Source: Coprinus comatus (Eukaryota; Basidiomycota; Agaricomycetes; Agaricales; Agaricaceae). Taken from it: 64,000 bases of DNA. The notes beneath the pieces are model-generated. The model saw only the letters and a program-made list of their open reading frames with translations, did no database searches and was not told the DNA's origin. The stretch covers positions 186,001 to 250,000 of the forward strand of contig JAWPGT010000016.1 of the NCBI GenBank assembly GCA_034638255.1, read 5' to 3'. Below, piece by piece: positions 13,101 to 25,678 of the stretch; position 1 is the first letter of the stretch; every line of letters starts with the position of its first letter. Made by a program: the position numbers and the translations under genes.

Positions 13101-15293
13101 ATATGATCATCGATCATGATCAATGTACACAACATTCATGATATCATCAATCTACACATTGTAGACATTACTTCTGTCACAACGATATTCAACCTTCGGA
13201 AAGACCTCCCGTTGGAATGTCTTTTTATAACTACTGCATCATTTTTTTTTTTTTTTGGTTCTGTTCCGATGTTCGCGATAATTTCAGAAACTTAGAACTT
13301 GTTGTAAGTTTAAAGGTTGTTCCGATTCTTGAAGAAGGATTAAGTTGTTTCCGATTTCTCAAGCTTCAAGTGTCTATTGTTATTTATTCAGTATATACCT
13401 GAGAGAGATAGAGAGAGAGATTAATACTGATTATTGTTGTTACAGGTTGTTACTCTTAAAAACATCAACCTTTTGAAATTTATAATAGTAGTTATTAAGT
13501 AGTTATAGTAACATATTCGATATATTTGGTTCTTATAACATAGTAATAATGATTGACATGATATATCTATAACATTAGATTCAAATCATTAATACTTACA
13601 AGTGTCTGGCACTAATCACATATTTATTGTGATGACACAAAAAAAGGCTGTGGTTATGGAAGTTAAGATAGTTCTGATACTCCGGAGTGGGGGGCAATTT
13701 CCAAGTTATGTACTCACTTGTGATACATGATGCATGATGCGCCACCCGCCGGAAGTCTGTACCGGGGTAAGTGTAATATATATGGGTTATGCCGGTTACT
13801 ACTAGTCTCTTTTTTCTTCTATGATGTCAAACAAGTTACAAAAAGGGTAAAATGTATTCAATGTCAATGTCAGATTGATGTTTATGTTTCAAAAATCGAG
13901 GCAAGGTTTAGATTACTATCCACTCCCCTTCGAATTCAATTCAATTCAACTTGAAGTTGAGTGAATCAAATACCAGTGTACACTGCAAAAACCAACAAAA
14001 CAAAACAAAAAACCCCTGAGTAGTAAGTACACCAAGTTTAACGTTTTGAATGTACTCACAAGTCAATGGATCATAAAGGTTGATCAGGCTTCAGTATGAC
14101 ATGCTATATGACATGTAGTATAATAGCGAGTAGTAGACTCAATTGTCAATTGTCGATTGTAGTGGCGTACTGATTGATTATGGCACACCTACAATTGTAA
14201 AGAGTCGGTGAGTTCGTGAGTCCGGACTTTTAGGGGGAGTTACTATTGCTATTGATTGGCATGAGGATACTACAACTAATAACTAAACAGCGTCTGGAAT
14301 TCAATTTTTCAATTATACTATTATTTTAACGTTGTGTAATATCTATGTCATATATCATACTTGTGTTAAATCGGAGCAAGGTTTACCGTTATTTTTATAT
14401 ATACATGTTTATTGACTAATACTGAGAGTTAAATTCTACTTGCAGTGTGTTGTTATGAAAAGGCCTGGAAGAGGATTTCGATTTACCGGTTGAACCGGAT
14501 AAATATAATATTGTTTGGACTTGTCCATTCGAGGGTAAGTGAAACAGTAACATTAGCGTTCGCCCTTATGGACCATGATGGTCTCTTCTCTACAAAATTT
14601 TTTCTTATGCTGCGCAATTGCCGAGTTCCCGGAATGAAGATGATAAGTAAGGATCATTGTTAATGCAATGTATAAAATGAAAAAGGAATGCAGTAGGAAG
14701 TAAAAGAGTGTATATTAGAAGAAGAAGGTCGGGTTTTCAAATTTCCATACTTTTATGCATTGCCACAAAGATGAAGAAGAACACATTGCACCCCAGCTCT
14801 CCGAAAAAAATAAACCGACCATCGTAGGAAGATTGAGTTGATTAGTTGATTCATCTGAGGTTCTTTTTATACATCCGGGAGATCATAAAAGGGGCGTGAC
14901 CTCTGTAACCAAAGGGTGGAGAAGTAATTAGCCGAATAGTCAGGCACGATTATGCTTCGGGCAAATAGTAGACAACAGGTTATCTGAGCGTGATCTAAGT
15001 ATTGTTTGTTTATCTGGTTGCTGAGTGTTTGATGTTGTCAGTGTGATCTATGTTGGGAACGGAACCGTGACGGCCGGAGAAAGATGAGGATGGAGGGAGA
15101 GTAGTGTAATGATTAAGTAGATGGTGTTTGCTGTTTTTTTATTTTTTAGGCTGATGGAGGTATTTTCTGATGCTATGTTATTTTTTCCCTGGAACAGAAA
15201 TACACGTTGAGGGACCCTTGGCTTGGCGAGAGTGAAGATGAAACACGAAAAATGAAAGAAAAGCGAGTTGGAAGCGTTGGTTGAATTACTGGA
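10116..15293. other. AT-rich gene-poor region (5.2 kb)
   Basis: No open frame with a recognisable domain or a plausible exon chain was found on either strand; the longest frames are about 100 codons. The region has short simple repeats, such as the GATGTC triplet array near 11519-11545 and GA repeats near 13401-13420. It also has palindromic patches (TATATCGATATA and GATC-rich sequence near 13090-13120). It may be decayed transposon sequence or long intergenic DNA. The last few hundred bases should contain the promoter of the low-complexity gene that follows. Confidence 0.5.
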
Positions 15294-15326
15294 ATGCCAA
15301 CTCTGATTCTATGCGGATCGACCATC

Positions 15327-17412
15327 ATGAACCCATCTCAACTCATTCCGGCCTATGTCGAACAGCTCATGTCGAAGGAAGATACAGCATCAGATTTAGG
15401 GACTCCGACGGGTTCTTTTCCCAAGGATGATTTGCGTTCAGAAAGGCCAATTATAACGGTGAAGATTCCCAGCAACATTCGAGCGTCGGATTCGGCGCCG
15501 AGTAAGAGGCCGACATCTGGCACACAACCATACATCTCACTCGACACCTCCCAGCTCTCCGGCCCAGATCGCCAACCGACTTGCAGAACAGCACAGCACC
15601 CTCGGTACCACGCCATGGCTATTGTAGATCCCAATGCCGATAAACGTAATTATATTCTGAAACATCATTTCTTTTGCTTATAATCTACCACTAGCCTCTC
15701 CGTCCCGTATGGCCAGAGAACTGCTCGCACCTCCTGCAAGAGTGAAGAGGCCAAAGACCAGTCCTGCTCCAAACTCAAATATGTTGGAGCTCATTCCCTC
15801 TTCGTGGGCCTCGGCTTCCAGACCCAGTGACCTCAGACCCTCCTATCCACCTCCACCCCCAATCCAATGCCAGCCATTGTCTGTGGTCGAAGAGGTTCCC
15901 TCCAGGATGCTTAGAACAGATCCCAGTCGGTCTCCACCACCACGAACTCGTATTCAGCCTTCTACATCTTCCAATCCGGCTATCCGTGCACGCTCACGTT
16001 CCGCATCGAGAAGAAAGGCTTCGTTGGAACAGAGCAATACAAAGAGCACTCCTTCTCGGGTCATGGGTCCTAGGCAACGACAACCACCAGCGCTTACAAA
16101 CATTGTCCAACCAACTCCATTATCATTGAGCACAGTGATGAACACATCAAAACTAGTGAGCAACTGTACGTCACCACCACCTTCCATCGCAACCACTCCT
16201 GCCACCGGTACTTCATTTTCAACGACATCAACCTCTGGCACATGGTCATCTACTTCAGTCACAACCAGAGTATTGCCCATACGCAGTATACCCTCCTCTC
16301 CTTCCCATTCACCTTCACCCGGTCCTATCGGTTATCGTACTCGGTCTTCATCAATTACGCGGTCACCTCCTACCAGTACTCGAATTCCGAACTTTATCTC
16401 TGCGTCCGGATTTACTGGTGAGTACATATGCAATGTCACCATTATTCGGTAGTAATATTCATCATTTTTTGATAGGAATCATTTCCAATTCCACTGTCAA
16501 TTCCAATACAATACCAATATCCACGCTAATGCTACCACGACAACCATAGTACCAATCTCCGAACAGAGAAACCAGAGTCGACCTAGAACTCCGCCATCTC
16601 CTACACCCACTGATTTATCCTATGCTACTTTACCCGATTCTTCAGTATACCCTTCAAATTCATATCATGTTTCGTCTTCACATCAATTACTCAGTCCATC
16701 TGGTTCTCATACACACCACTCTCATGTGAATACACGTACGTTATGATTTCATTTTCACAAGGGATAAATCATATAACATGACATTGACATTTCTTCTTTT
16801 TAGCATTGACTTTATCGGTTAATCCGTTGATGTTGGAACCTATTACTCAAGAAGTTGAAGAAGAAGAAGAAACGAAATTGGGTTCTGGTTCCGGTATTGG
16901 TTTTGGTTCTTCAACGTTAGGAGGAGGAAGAGGAGATCGAAATCGACGCATATATGGACCTCGTCATCATAAATCACATTCTCAATCACAAACCCAAGTC
17001 CAAAGTCAGGTTCAAGTTCAGGTTCAGGTTCAGGCTCAGGCTCAGTTCAAGTTCAAGTTCAAGTTCAAGCCCAGTCACAATCCCAGCGTTTCGAATTTCC
17101 TCAACATGGAAATTTAGAAGAGAAGGACCAAGACCAAGATCTAGATCCTTCAACATCAATAAATGCGCAAGGAGGGAGAAGTGAACGTTCATTACCACTA
17201 CCACCATCATCGTCACAACCACTATTATTCTCAGGAATAGGAGAGGGGAGAGGAGGGTTACTGTTTGGACAAGAAACTCAATTCAATGATTTCTTACTTC
17301 GTATTCCAGTTTTGGATCAACCTTTGTTTGCTTCGACTGTTGAATCGGGTTCGAGTTTTGATTCTAGTTTAACTGAGACTGGGACTGGGACTGGGGTATC
17401 GGGTTCGACTTT

Positions 17413-17454
<42 letters not shown>

Positions 17455-19313
17455 GAAGTTGGATCAAGATACTAATGAAAACGGAAACACAACTCCAACA
17501 ACAACTACTAAAGAAGAAGATTCGAATGTTGTTGAAGTTTTTGTTGATAATCAGTATTATGACGTATATGAAAGAAGTCCTTCTCCTATTACCTATGCGA
17601 AACTTCCCGTTCAAGTTCCTGTTGTTGGTTATAGGTATAGGTATAGGTATGGGTATGGTTATGGTGGGATTGATGATGAGGATGGGGGTGATGATGATGT
17701 TTGGTATAGGGATGGAATTGATTCATATGAAGGGAGAGGGAAAAGTAGAAACAGATACGGACATGGAAATGGAAATGGATCTCAACGTCAACATCAACGT
17801 CAACGTGTTATGTCTCAACCACTTAGACCAACTCTTACTCCAACCACATCATCACAATATAAAACTCAACATCGAACACCAAAACAAAAACAAAAACAAA
17901 AACAAAAACATAAATCAACTCCGGATAAATATCATTCGTTGGCGTCGTATCATTCTGATGATTCTTTAATGAAAATAAAGAAGAAAGGAAAGTTGGAGTT
18001 GGATAGAGGAAGGAGAAAAATAAATATGAATTCGAAATCGAATTTGAGAAGTTATGGATTTGTTTATAATGATGAAGATGGAGATTATTGTAGTGGGGGG
18101 AATGGATATGGTTATGATGCAAGAAGTCCTTCACCTATTCAATATGCACGTCGAAGATCATTGGATTTTTCAGGAGATGATGATGATGATGATGATATTG
18201 GTATTGGTGCTGGTATTGGTGGTGTCGGTGTCGGTGTTGGTGTTGGTGTTGGTGTTGGTGTTGGTGTTGGTGTTGGTGTTGGTGTTGGTGTTAGTGGTGA
18301 CGTTGAAGATTCGGATTGTTCGAATAATAATAATAAAGGTGGTTGGTCTTGGAATTTTAGAAGGAAAAGAACGAATTCAAATTCAAACTCAAACTCAAAC
18401 TTCAATTCGAAATCCAATATTCATTCCAACACAAATTCTAATTCAAACTTGAACTGTGATGGAAATACCTCTGCTGACGACAACGACAAAGATGACGATA
18501 ATGATAATGACGAAGACGGTGGTGGTGCTGGTGCTGATGGTGATGATGATGAAGATGAAGATTTTTGGATTCCAGGAGGTGGTAGAAATGCTGGAGGGAG
18601 AAGAAGAACTAGAAGAAGAATGCAACAACCACGTTCTTTTATGTATAATTATAATTCTCCTCCTGATGTTACCAAGTTGGAGTTGGAATTTGGTTTGTTA
18701 AGGGAAGGAGGTATCCAAAATCAAAATCAAAATCAAAATCAAAATCAAGGTGGTGGTGGGGAAGAGAGAGGAAGGAAGAGAGAGAGGAATAGAGTACGTG
18801 AGAAAGATAAAGAACGAGAAAGGGAGAAGGAGAAGGAGAAAGAGAAAGAAAAGGATAAAAAGAAAAAAGGAAATAAAGGAGGAACGAGTGGGTTTTTAGA
18901 TGAATTGGCAGCTGCTGTTGATGTTGTCGTAGGTGGAAACCTTAATAATCATAATAACAGCAACAATAACGGCAAGAAACCGAATTCGAATCATTCGAAA
19001 TCTAGAAGTCGATCTCCTGCTTTAAAGTTTTTTCAATTCCAACAAAAGAGAAAAAGAAAAAGAGAGGGAATTGGAAAAACAACAGATTGGGTCGAGTGGA
19101 AGTAGTAAGAGGATTTGGAAAGGTCAGAATAACACTAAAGATAAGGAGAGGGATAAGGAAGAATATTCGTATTCGTCTGGAATTATATATGGATCTGAAG
19201 AGGTTTTGGATATTAGAATTGGGTCTGGTGGTGGTGGTGGTTCGGGAAATGGTGGGGAACAGAAGAAGAAGAAAAAGAAAAGACATAGTTTGGCTGGGTT
19301 GGAGTTTGCTTGA
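15327..19313 (+). CDS. Very low-complexity basic/acidic repeat protein of unknown function, with two apparent frameshifts
   Basis: A long coding region I do not recognise. Exon 1 begins at ATG 15327 (MNPSQLIPAYVEQL; an in-frame ATG at 15294 is also possible) and joins an exon at 15695 after a 49-nt GT-AG intron. Two more introns lie at about 16422-16475 and 16735-16803. The protein is almost entirely low complexity: Pro/Ser/Thr-rich first, then QVQVQ, GSGSGS, YRYRYGYGYG, KQKQKQ, a GV array, NSNSNS, NQNQNQ and KEKEKEKD blocks. Two related motifs, SPSPITYAK (about 17581) and SPSPIQYARR (about 18129), are the only non-repetitive landmarks. To read the gene whole, the frame must slip by -1 at about 17046 inside a CAGGTT-type repeat and by +1 near 19030, giving a stop at 19311-19313. 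Without the second slip it ends at 19105. Probably a disordered nuclear or RNA-associated protein, but that is inference from composition only. Confidence 0.6.
17414..17456 (+). repeat. Hexanucleotide GGTTCT tandem repeat coding for (Gly-Ser)n
   Basis: About seven near-perfect units of GGTTCT inside the coding region of the low-complexity gene. The translation is an alternating Gly-Ser run. A unit length divisible by three keeps the frame when unit number changes. Confidence 0.95.
18233..18292 (+). repeat. Hexanucleotide GGTGTT tandem repeat coding for (Gly-Val)n
   Basis: Ten uninterrupted GGTGTT units, preceded by a degenerate stretch from about 18199 containing GGTATT and GGTGTC variants. 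It encodes a Gly-Val alternation in the low-complexity protein. Likely polymorphic in unit number between strains. Confidence 0.95.
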
Positions 19314-20135
19314 GCGCTCAGTACTCAAAATTTGTAGGTTTCTTGATTTGAAGGGTTTTTTCGTTTTGTTTATTGGAAGTGGGAGGTTTTTGGAGCCTCT
19401 CTTGAATCTTGAAGAATTTCAACTTTTTTTTTTTTTCTTGGTGTCGGTGGGGATTTTTTTTTGTTCTCGTTTTCATATACGCATTATTCGTTATTGTTAT
19501 CATTTTTGGCAGTTTTTTGTTTTGTTTTGTTTCATATTTCAGGTTACGTGTATATTCAAGTTTATTACCTTTTCAACGTCGTGTTAATCATTATAAAATT
19601 TGTTGGAACTTCGCATTCCAATATTCTAATATATATACCCTGCCTAATTTTTGTTGCCTATACTTAATTCTGTTCCCTTTTGTTCCTAAGCTTTGTCCCA
19701 TGTGTCCTATGGGTAAAATCGTCTGCCAGTTGTCCCCACTTAAGAAATTGGAACGCTGTCATACCATGCAAACTTGAAAGATTTTTTTCCTCAGGATTAC
19801 CACCGTAGAAAATCAGAAGGGAGGTTGGGTTGTGGGTTAGTCTTTTATTCATTATCTAAGGGTCATCTTCGATCAGGATAGGGTTCCTCTGAGGAGGGTT
19901 GTGGTAAAGGCACTGCCCCGACCTTGTTAGGAAGTTTGCTACCGCTCAAACTCTTTATTTTCGGCATCAAGTTGGGCTTTGGGCAAATAGGTCAGAAATA
20001 TCATTAGCTATTATGTATATTGATAACTTTAAAATCTCAAAATAAATACATGTAATACAAACAAAACTCTTCTTTGAATTCCGTCTAGGTAACCAAACAA
20101 TGAAAAGGTCATTCCACATTCTTGTGAAAGTGACA
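19314..20135. other. Convergent intergenic region
   Basis: Spacer between two genes whose 3' ends face each other: the low-complexity gene (+) and the DUF6535 gene (-). T-rich for the first 250 bases (homopolymers at about 19423-19437 and 19455-19461), consistent with 3' UTR and polyadenylation signals. No gene seen. Confidence 0.5.
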
Positions 20136-23100
20136 CTAGCTAGAAGTACCACTTGAATCAACTGAGTTTGAATCACCTGAACTCCTATCACTGGCACTTG
20201 ATCCAGGTCTACGTGGTATTATAATGATAGTATTATGTCGAATATGAAGTCTTCCCATATCTGAGTCGCTGTCTGTTTGTTCTTCACCTTCACCTTCACC
20301 TTCACCTTCACCTTCACCCTCATCATCCGACGCATCTGAGAAGAGATAAGTTGTATACTGTATGTCTTGTATGTTGGATCGCAAGTATTCCGGATCAGTA
20401 TCGTCTATAATTACGACCGTTTTAGATGTAAAATGAACTTGTCTCTTTCTCGACGGTGGTGCAATCTGGTTATTGGTTTCTTCAACATCTGGAAGTGATG
20501 ACATCGGAGTATACCAAGTTATGTCCTGAGTAGAAGACAGTGATGAAGAATCAGATACTTCCGTGACAACATAATGTTGTAGTTCATTAGGCTGAGTTGG
20601 AATGTCATTGTTGTCGGGTGATATGTACTCTGAAACATGACAAGATACATCAACTGTCCATTCCAGAAGTGGCGTCGAAATAGTGTTGTCATTAAGTGTC
20701 GTTTTGGGTGAACTGTGGGCGTTGGGGTTGAATTTGTCAAGTAGAACAGAGCTGGGTCGCTGCGAGTCCTTCGTGTCATTGCAATCTTTGTAGCTATTCA
20801 CTGCACTCGGTAGAACTGATGGAAGCTTAGTGAATCCTCTACCGTCCTCGGTTTCGTCAGCAATTTTAGCATACAGTTCAGGCTGTGGAGGTCCTGGAAC
20901 AATAATACATTGTTGGTTTGGAGGTGGTGTAGAACTGATTTGCCAATCAGTGTTGGTGGCTGGATAGCTACCCCAGAACCATGTTAACCGCCCTGAAACG
21001 TTATATCCAACCCTATGCGATAAATCATCCAGAACCTTTTTTACAAACGGCTCCAGCCGTTCAAGTTGTGATGATTCTTCTACCTCCCCAGAAACTATCA
21101 GTTTTGAGAAAAGCAAAACCGTTCTGAGGGCGTCGGTAATGGAAGATTCTCCGTCGATGTTCTTGTCGTTGAGCAGAGGGCCTTTCATGCTCACACGTTT
21201 ATTATAGTCTTCTTCCAATGCTGGCGCCTCTGGTATTGTTGCCATATAGATACGACCTTCATGGGTCCGTACAATAGGCTCGTTAGGGTTCCTTGGGTTG
21301 TCGCTGGAAGCGAGCGAAGAATCTACACACCCATGATCATTTCAATACCAGAAAAATAGGTGACTAAAACCAGTCTATACGTACCATGTATTGTAGGCAC
21401 TGTGCCAGATCGTGGTTGTGCATGTTGAGTAACATCCTCTCTTGTTGTCTCCGAGCGCGTGAAATTTAGGTTTGGCGGCATACGACCTTGATTCGTGGTC
21501 GAGTTCAATGTATCTGCCATCGCAATTCTAGTGTTTGCTGGGTTTTCTGTTTCATAAATCCGATTCCATCCTCGTCTGGGTGGGGGTGAAATTGGGTTTC
21601 GTGGTACTTGTAAGTTTGATTGTGGCGCCTGAACTCTAGGAACCGGACTCCTTGTTCCTTGGGAGATTGTTTCAGACGAAGGAACTGGAGCTGGGTTCCG
21701 TAAGTGTGAAGCCGGATTCGTATGCGCAGAGTTTATTGTCTGCCCATCTTGACGTGAAATCCGTGATTGAGGGGAAACAGCTACACGTGGAATTATATCA
21801 GGATTTCGATATACAAGGGTTATTTCTTGCCCGTCCAGACCTGGAGTCTGAGGATGAGAGGCTATATGAGGTTGTTGTAGGGGCACTGAAATTAGGGGTT
21901 GGCGTGGTGGTGAACTTGGAAATGGGTGGTGTTGAGTACCGTATGTTGAATTGGCTGGCGTGTTGGGCGTCCCTGCGCTCTGAGGATATTGGTATAGTAG
22001 GGCTTGCCTGAGAACCTCGATGGGATAACTAGCAATCTCAGATTCATTAATAGAACTACCTCCCGCACCGGATCCAGTTTGCCTGGGAGCTTGGTACCGT
22101 TCCCTATGCGTACTAGTAGTGGTTCTGTCCTCTAATTGAGGTTCATTTGTATTTCTTTTCCGTGTGCTATACCTAGGAGTAGGAGTCCTATTTCGAACAT
22201 CTTCACGCATACTACCAGTAGCATGAGTGGGGGTAGGAGATATGACCTGTCTAGCAGAGTTCCTATCTCTATTTGAATTGCGAGTATCTGAGTTGGGATC
22301 GTATACAGGACTGGCTGTTGGAACATAACCCCCTTGTGGCTGTGAAGACTTAGATTTGTGGGACGATTTACGGACTCGACGAGGTGAGGATGGTCGTGGG
22401 TCATTGTTGTCTGAGTCAGAGCCATCTGGAGGATACTGCGACCTCGAAGGACCTGGAGCTTGATTGTGTTTCGATGGTCGTGAGTTATCATTGTCCGAGT
22501 CAGAATCATTTGAAGATCGTGAAATGCCTGGGTCTAAAGTAGGATTCCTACTATCCTCATTGGGCAGTTCATGGTTTTCGATGACATATGGCGATCGTGA
22601 GAGTGGACCATCGGGGGTGTTATCATAGGCGCTATTTTGTCGTCGTCCCCGAGGATGGCGATAAAGAGCTTCAATGGTCTGCGGAATGTGCTGGACTAAT
22701 TGATTTGTAAATCGTGTTATCTCTTTGTCCACTTTCTCATGAAAATTAGGCGCGTAATAGTTGAGATCGTGAATAAACATGTCAATGGAAAGCTCTGTTG
22801 CTAGTCGCCCAGCTCTCCAATTGCCACCATACACAAGTTCTTTAAATGATTCATTTACAATGGCGAGTGTCTCACGCAGAGTCATCAAAAACTCTCGTTT
22901 TGGATTCACATAGGCCACTCCGATAGTTCCAGCAATAACATGGGGAACAAGACGTAAAGCACGGAGCCATTGTATTGGTTCACTTGAGTGCTCCTTTCGA
23001 TCAAGTCCTTTGCTGGCAAAATCATGAATTGACCTCACATATCTGGTAGCGGTTTCTGGAATACAGATATTTTAGAAAGGATACAAGTAACGATTTCAAA

Positions 23101-25174
23101 AGGTTCCGTACCTTGTGGGAGAGCAGTAAGATCGAAGGGTCGGATCCTATGATAATCCTGCATGTCAGGTAATAGGCGACAGATTATTGATAATTTATAG
23201 CCGACGCCTGCACTTGCAACACTTTCTGATGATAGGAATAGGGTATAGGCAGAGTTGAATATCTGTAAGTGTATGTGTCTCCATTCATCGTCTCCTTCTA
23301 CATAACATTTCGATATGACTTTCAAAAAACTATGCAAGGGAATTAACTTGTCTTCCAGGTCAAGAGGAGTGTTTGAACCCGCCCCTGGGGTGAGTGGTTG
23401 GAATTCAACATCGTCAAGGTGAGGCACCAATTCAACCCGAGTTTGAGTACCAGTATCAACTACAAGGTGGAGAAATGCTAGAGTTGCATCTTTTAACGTG
23501 TTGGTAAGATCCCGTCGCTTGCGACGGTGTGGTTGTCGAGATATGGTAATGAAGACACGAATAAAAAGACATAGAATGAGGTCCGGTATTACAATTTGAG
23601 TACTTCCTGCAATATGCATAAACACTCGGAGAAAGCCGCCTAATGTATCTAAATCGACAACAAAGTCAGTATGTAACAGTAATTAGAAATGTGTTGGTGA
23701 ATACCTGTTTTAAAAGACTCTATATGTGACAATAACATCCTATTTCTTTGTAACAATGTCAATAAAGCATCAAATTGTATATTAGGGCCTGAATAAAGGG
23801 CATTAAATGCCGCAAGTAGGTCATTTCCGACCTTCGCAGTCATTTTTACATTAAGGCTTTGGAATTCAGGGAGTGCCGTAAAGGCATCGTTAGGGAAAGT
23901 GTCTGATGTGATTCGACGGAAAGTAAAGGCATTTTCAGAATTTGATTTTGGTTCAATGAGTTGCTCAAAACCGCTGTGAATAGCATGTAGGAAGGATCGA
24001 TAAGTTTCTAAAGCCACTTTGGAATGTTGTTTGCGGTGTTGGAGAACCCAATACAATGGGGGAAAAATTGATGTTTCGTTTTGATAACGCTTATCCTTCC
24101 AAGTATCGTACGCCGCCCAGGTGTCAAGGTCTTTAAATGTATCCCACATGTTTCGCAAAAAGGGTAAGAATTTCTGCAAAAACTTGATTGCAGACTTGAG
24201 AAGATGATGGATAATCCAGGCTTGAGGAGACCTGTATGGACAAAGAATTGCACTAGTATCGGCATTGGGTTTCCTCCAATTGACGAACCAGATGACCTGT
24301 GCCGCCGGTAGGATAGAAGTCACGATGATGAAGAGGAGTAAAATTCCAGCGATAACAGCGACGGGTATAGCAGCCAGAACATGTGATGACCAGAGGAATT
24401 CGATAAAGCCAGCAAAGAAGAGTGAGAGCGCAGAAAGAAATATCAGTGGTAACGAATTCAGTATAGCAAAGACCCCCCATCTCCTAAGACCCTCATGTCG
24501 TTGATATCGATGATATAAATCCTCGCGACTTGAGATTCCTGGAACATTTTTCTCGAATTCTCGTAGCCATTGAAGACATACGATTCCGCCTAGCACTGCC
24601 GAGAGACTGAGCGCGAGACTCAAGGAGAAGAAGAGGCTTATTTGTTGGGAATAGTTTGAGATCGATGGATTAGTATTTTCAATGACTGTTCGAATGGCAG
24701 CATTTGTAAACGGAGTGACCACGCCAGAGAATAAACCCGCCTTGAAGAGAAAGTAGTTGATTATTGTGTGACTTTAGAACTCTAGTTCACTTACAAAAAC
24801 AAGAAGTTTTTCTATCTCGTCTTTCCAGGAAAGATAGGTTTCATTTGTCAAGGATTTAGCCGCGTCGTTACATTCTTTCCAAGGACCTTCATCACGGGCG
24901 GCATTTCCCTCACCAATGAGGATGGAAGCGTGCTGATCCGACAGGGCGGTGTTTGAACTCTGTGTTGCTATAACCGCTATGTATACATTTGCATGATAGT
25001 ATCAGGACTGAAAAAACTATGTTTATACTTACATGATCGGGTTGTAGTTCTTAACATGTTTAAAATTAGTTGAAGCTTGAGAGAGGTCTTGAGTAGTAGT
25101 AAAAGTTGATGAGTGGGAACGCTATCTTGAAGACGAGTTTTATGTGCTGCGCATTCAACGACCTTTGTTCCCAT
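20136..25174 (-). CDS. DUF6535-family membrane protein with very long disordered C-terminal region
   Basis: Six exons join in frame on the minus strand into a protein of about 1,500 residues. After an N-terminal segment (MGTKVVECAAHKTRL) comes WKDEIEKLLVF, then AGLFSGVVTPFTNAAI. This entry into the first membrane helix is typical of basidiomycete DUF6535 proteins. Further membrane segments follow (LFFSLSLALSLSAVLGGIV; LPLIFLSALSLFFAGFIEFL; a third at about 24370-24280), with the conserved QWLREFEKN and RHEGLRRWGVFAILN signatures between them. The next 400 residues are helical and Leu-rich. The last 700 or so are Ser/Pro/Asp/Asn-rich and look disordered, ending in an acidic EGEGEGEGE run (about 20284-20320) and SGTSS. 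Junctions seen include GTAAGT after about 25033 and GTACGT near 21385. The function of DUF6535 is unknown; it is one of the expanded families of Agaricomycetes. A single gene is favoured because every exon junction preserves frame, but a two-gene split at about 21.3 kb cannot be excluded. Confidence 0.75.
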
Positions 25175-25678
25175 TGGAACATTCTCCTCCTATGCAGAAC
25201 TGTCTGATATTAGACAACAACCAATTAGTAGACACTAGACACCTTGTATTTCTCCTCGGTTACACTTTAACTCTGGTGGCTCTGTGTTTCAAAAGATAAT
25301 TGGAGATGATGTACTTGATAATAGTTGGACACCTTTGCCACAATAATATCAAGTTTCGGAAATAACGACAAAAAAGGAACAACAGGGAACCAGGATCATA
25401 GGTTTTGGTTTCAAACAATGCTGTGAATAGAATAATGGAAAGAACATAACAATACCCGACATATATATTAGAAGATGAATTTGTACTCGCGTAAGTACTG
25501 ACACTGTAACTTGAACCAATATTGAGGGTAATATAAAGAACTCTGAAACAGTGCCATATCCGGAGGGATACAAAGGAAAACTAAAAATAGAGTGCGGGAA
25601 TAAAATCACGTGAGTACTGAGTGAGCGGGCGCAGGACCCCGTTGTCTAGACTTTGGTCGTCTTCTCCTCTCCTCCACA
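25175..25678. promoter_or_regulatory. Divergent (bidirectional) promoter region
   Basis: About 500 bases separate the start of the DUF6535 gene (-) from the DUF7137-like gene (+), so both promoters must lie here. There is no clear TATA box on the + side. A pyrimidine-rich stretch (TCGTCTTCTCCTCTCCTCC, about 25658-25676) lies immediately before the + strand ATG, as is common around fungal transcription starts. Confidence 0.5.

Noticed and set aside
12791..13135. Minus-strand frame of 114 codons
   Set aside because: Low-complexity AT-rich composition, no motif, isolated in a gene-poor block.
16986..18628. Long minus-strand and alternative-frame ORFs across the low-complexity gene
   Set aside because: Repeats of six bases stay open in several frames; these are shadows of the coding frame.
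21652..22011. Plus-strand frame of 119 codons inside the DUF6535 gene
   Set aside because: Antisense to a well-supported exon; no start context or motif.
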